Shown piece after piece: positions 33,146 to 34,241 of a DNA stretch of 34,241 nt; position 1 is the stretch's first letter, and each line of letters opens with the position of its first letter. A model generated the notes under the pieces. The model made no database searches. It was not told the DNA's origin and worked only from the letters and a program-made list of their open reading frames with translations. Location: positions 1 to 34,241 of the forward strand of contig JAIRVJ010000082.1 in assembly GCA_031253955.1 (NCBI GenBank), read 5' to 3'. The stretch is from Burkholderiaceae bacterium (GTDB lineage: Bacteria; Pseudomonadota; Gammaproteobacteria; Burkholderiales; Burkholderiaceae_C). A program made the position numbers and the translations under genes.

Positions 33146-34241
33146 AAGCAGCCTGCAGCGCCAGCCCCGCGTGCTCGCGCAGCGGGTGGAATGCAATTTT
33201 GGGGAAACGCTCCTGCGCCAGCCGCACGTCATACGGGCTGGTGCACAGATACGCCAGCGCGTCGGCGGCGTCGTGCGCCATGCGCAGGGGGTAGGCGGCT
33301 TCAAACTCGCGCAGCAGTTCGGGCGTGGCGGCGCTGATCCAGCGCGCGCCGGTGTAGGGGCAGCCTTCCAGCCGCACGTCGCAGTCGTATTCGGTTTTCA
33401 GGCGGTGCTGCACCACCTCGAATTGCAGTTGCCCGACCGCACCCAGCAGCATGTTGCCGCCCGCGTCGGGCTTGAAGACCTGGATCGCGCCTTCTTCGCC
33501 CAACTGCGCCAGGCCCTGCTGCAACTGCTTGGTGCGCAGAGGGTTGGCGAGCACCACGGTCATGAACATTTCGGGCGCGAAAAAGGGCAGCCCAGTATAT
33601 TGCAGCGCCACACTGCCGTCGGTAATGGTGTCGCCCAGTTGTACGCCGCCGTGCGTGGTAAAGCCGATGATGTCGCCCGCATACGCTTCATCGACCGCCT
33701 CGCGCCGCTGGCTTAAAAACGTGACGACGCTGGTCGGACGCAGTTCTTTGGCGGTGCGCTGCACCTTGAGCTTCATACCCGGCGCGTAGCGGCCCGAAGC
33801 CACGCGCACGAAGGCGATGCGGTCGCGGTGGTTGGCGTCCATGTTGGCCTGCACCTTGAAGACCACGCCGGAAAACGCCGTGTCGTCGGGCGCGATGGTT
33901 TGCTGCTCGGTCTTGCCGCCCGTTGTGATGGTGCTGATGCGCGGCTGCGGCGGCGGGGCCAGATCGACCAGCGCGTCCAGCACTTCCATCACGCCGAAAT
34001 TGTTGACGCCGGAGCCGAAGAACACCGGTGTCTGTTTGGCCGCGAGAAAGGCCGCATGATCCCACGCGGGCGACGCGCCCACGGCCAGTTCCATGCTTTC
34101 GGCAGCGACCTCGAAGGTGTGGCCGAAGCGCGCGGCCAGCGCATCGCGTTGGTCAAGCGCAATCGTCTCGAAATCTTGCGGGCGGCGCTCGCTGCCCGCC
34201 TCGAACACCGTCATGGCGCGCGTGCGCAAATTGATGATGCC
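33144..34241 (-). CDS. prfC: Peptide chain release factor 3 (C-terminal part, runs off the window)
   Basis: Partial: 365 residues, the 5' end lying beyond the window edge; the GTPase switch regions with the P-loop are not seen. RF3 recycles RF1/RF2 from the ribosome after termination. Diagnostic blocks are TPVFFGSGVNNFGVMEVLDA, LVDLAPPPQPR, FKVQANMDANHRDRIAFVRV, GRYAPGMKLKVQRTAKELRP, GDIIGFTTHGGVQLGDTI, LPFFAPEMF and LRTKQLQQGLAQLGEEGAIQ, covering domain II and domain III. The C-terminus is HAGLALQAA, and the TAG stop codon comes from the end of repeat C. It is transcribed towards the Pat-like gene, with a repeat-filled 549-bp gap between. Confidence 0.95.
   Translation of the reverse strand, partial: GIINLRTRAMTVFEAGSERRPQDFETIALDQRDALAARFGHTFEVAAESMELAVGASPAWDHAAFLAAKQTPVFFGSGVNNFGVMEVLDALVDLAPPPQPRISTITTGGKTEQQTIAPDDTAFSGVVFKVQANMDANHRDRIAFVRVASGRYAPGMKLKVQRTAKELRPTSVVTFLSQRREAVDEAYAGDIIGFTTHGGVQLGDTITDGSVALQYTGLPFFAPEMFMTVVLANPLRTKQLQQGLAQLGEEGAIQVFKPDAGGNMLLGAVGQLQFEVVQHRLKTEYDCDVRLEGCPYTGARWISAATPELLREFEAAYPLRMAHDAADALAYLCTSPYDVRLAQERFPKIAFHPLREHAGLALQAA

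Overview
The window looks like chromosomal DNA of a high-GC betaproteobacterium, most likely Burkholderiales and plausibly Comamonadaceae-like. The evidence is the protein character (Tgt, HemA, TolB-Pal-CpoB, MsbA, CorC, RNase G, RF3) and several families of short interspersed repeats of a kind I associate with that order. This placement is inference; there is no rRNA gene here to confirm it. I see no tRNA, rRNA or CRISPR array.

Layout. 1-700: the end of an IS630-type transposase gene abuts a 5'-truncated fragment of an autotransporter-like passenger protein with a C-terminal membrane-anchor/sorting tail. 709-2393: an inverted-repeat element, then RNase G. 2581-4799 (minus): a diaminopimelate dehydrogenase and an NnrS-type membrane protein. 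4937-7834 (plus): a two-subunit molybdenum hydroxylase (2Fe-2S subunit and Tat-exported molybdopterin subunit). 8217-13294: tgt, a TPR-methyltransferase, a small exported unknown protein and hemA on minus, with a small membrane protein on plus. 13766-18500 (minus): tolB-pal-cpoB with msbA upstream. 18551-20359 (minus): a CorC-type CBS protein and a GNAT acetyltransferase. 20542-29779: a divergent envelope-glycosylation locus. 29898-34241 (minus): a Pat-like acyl-CoA ligase/acetyltransferase and the 3' part of prfC.

The most interesting system is 20542-29779. It holds a polyprenyl-phosphate-sugar synthase (GT2), a multi-membrane LPG-synthase-TM protein, three tandem paralogous GT-C glycosyltransferases, a UDP-glucuronate 4-epimerase-like enzyme and UDP-glucose dehydrogenase. 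Together these could run UDP-Glc -> UDP-GlcA -> UDP-GalA -> polyprenyl-P-GalA -> up to three GalA transfers onto lipid A or LPS core. The logic matches the rhizobial Rgt system. No L-Ara4N (Arn) genes are present. The LPG-synthase-TM protein is a candidate for the unassigned lipid-sugar flippase.

The second theme is intergenic repeats. Four families recur: (R1) AT-rich 64-98 bp inverted repeats with AATAGCT/AGCTATT ends, always next to gene 3' ends; (R2) two-armed CTCCC.../...GGGGGAAG elements of about 120 bp, six copies in one orientation; (R3) TCATTCCCGC...GCGGGAATGA hairpins; (R4) elements bounded by AGAACGTGTTT inverted repeats. R2 is nested inside R3-type arms and these inside R4. Some repeat ends supply stop codons of adjacent genes.
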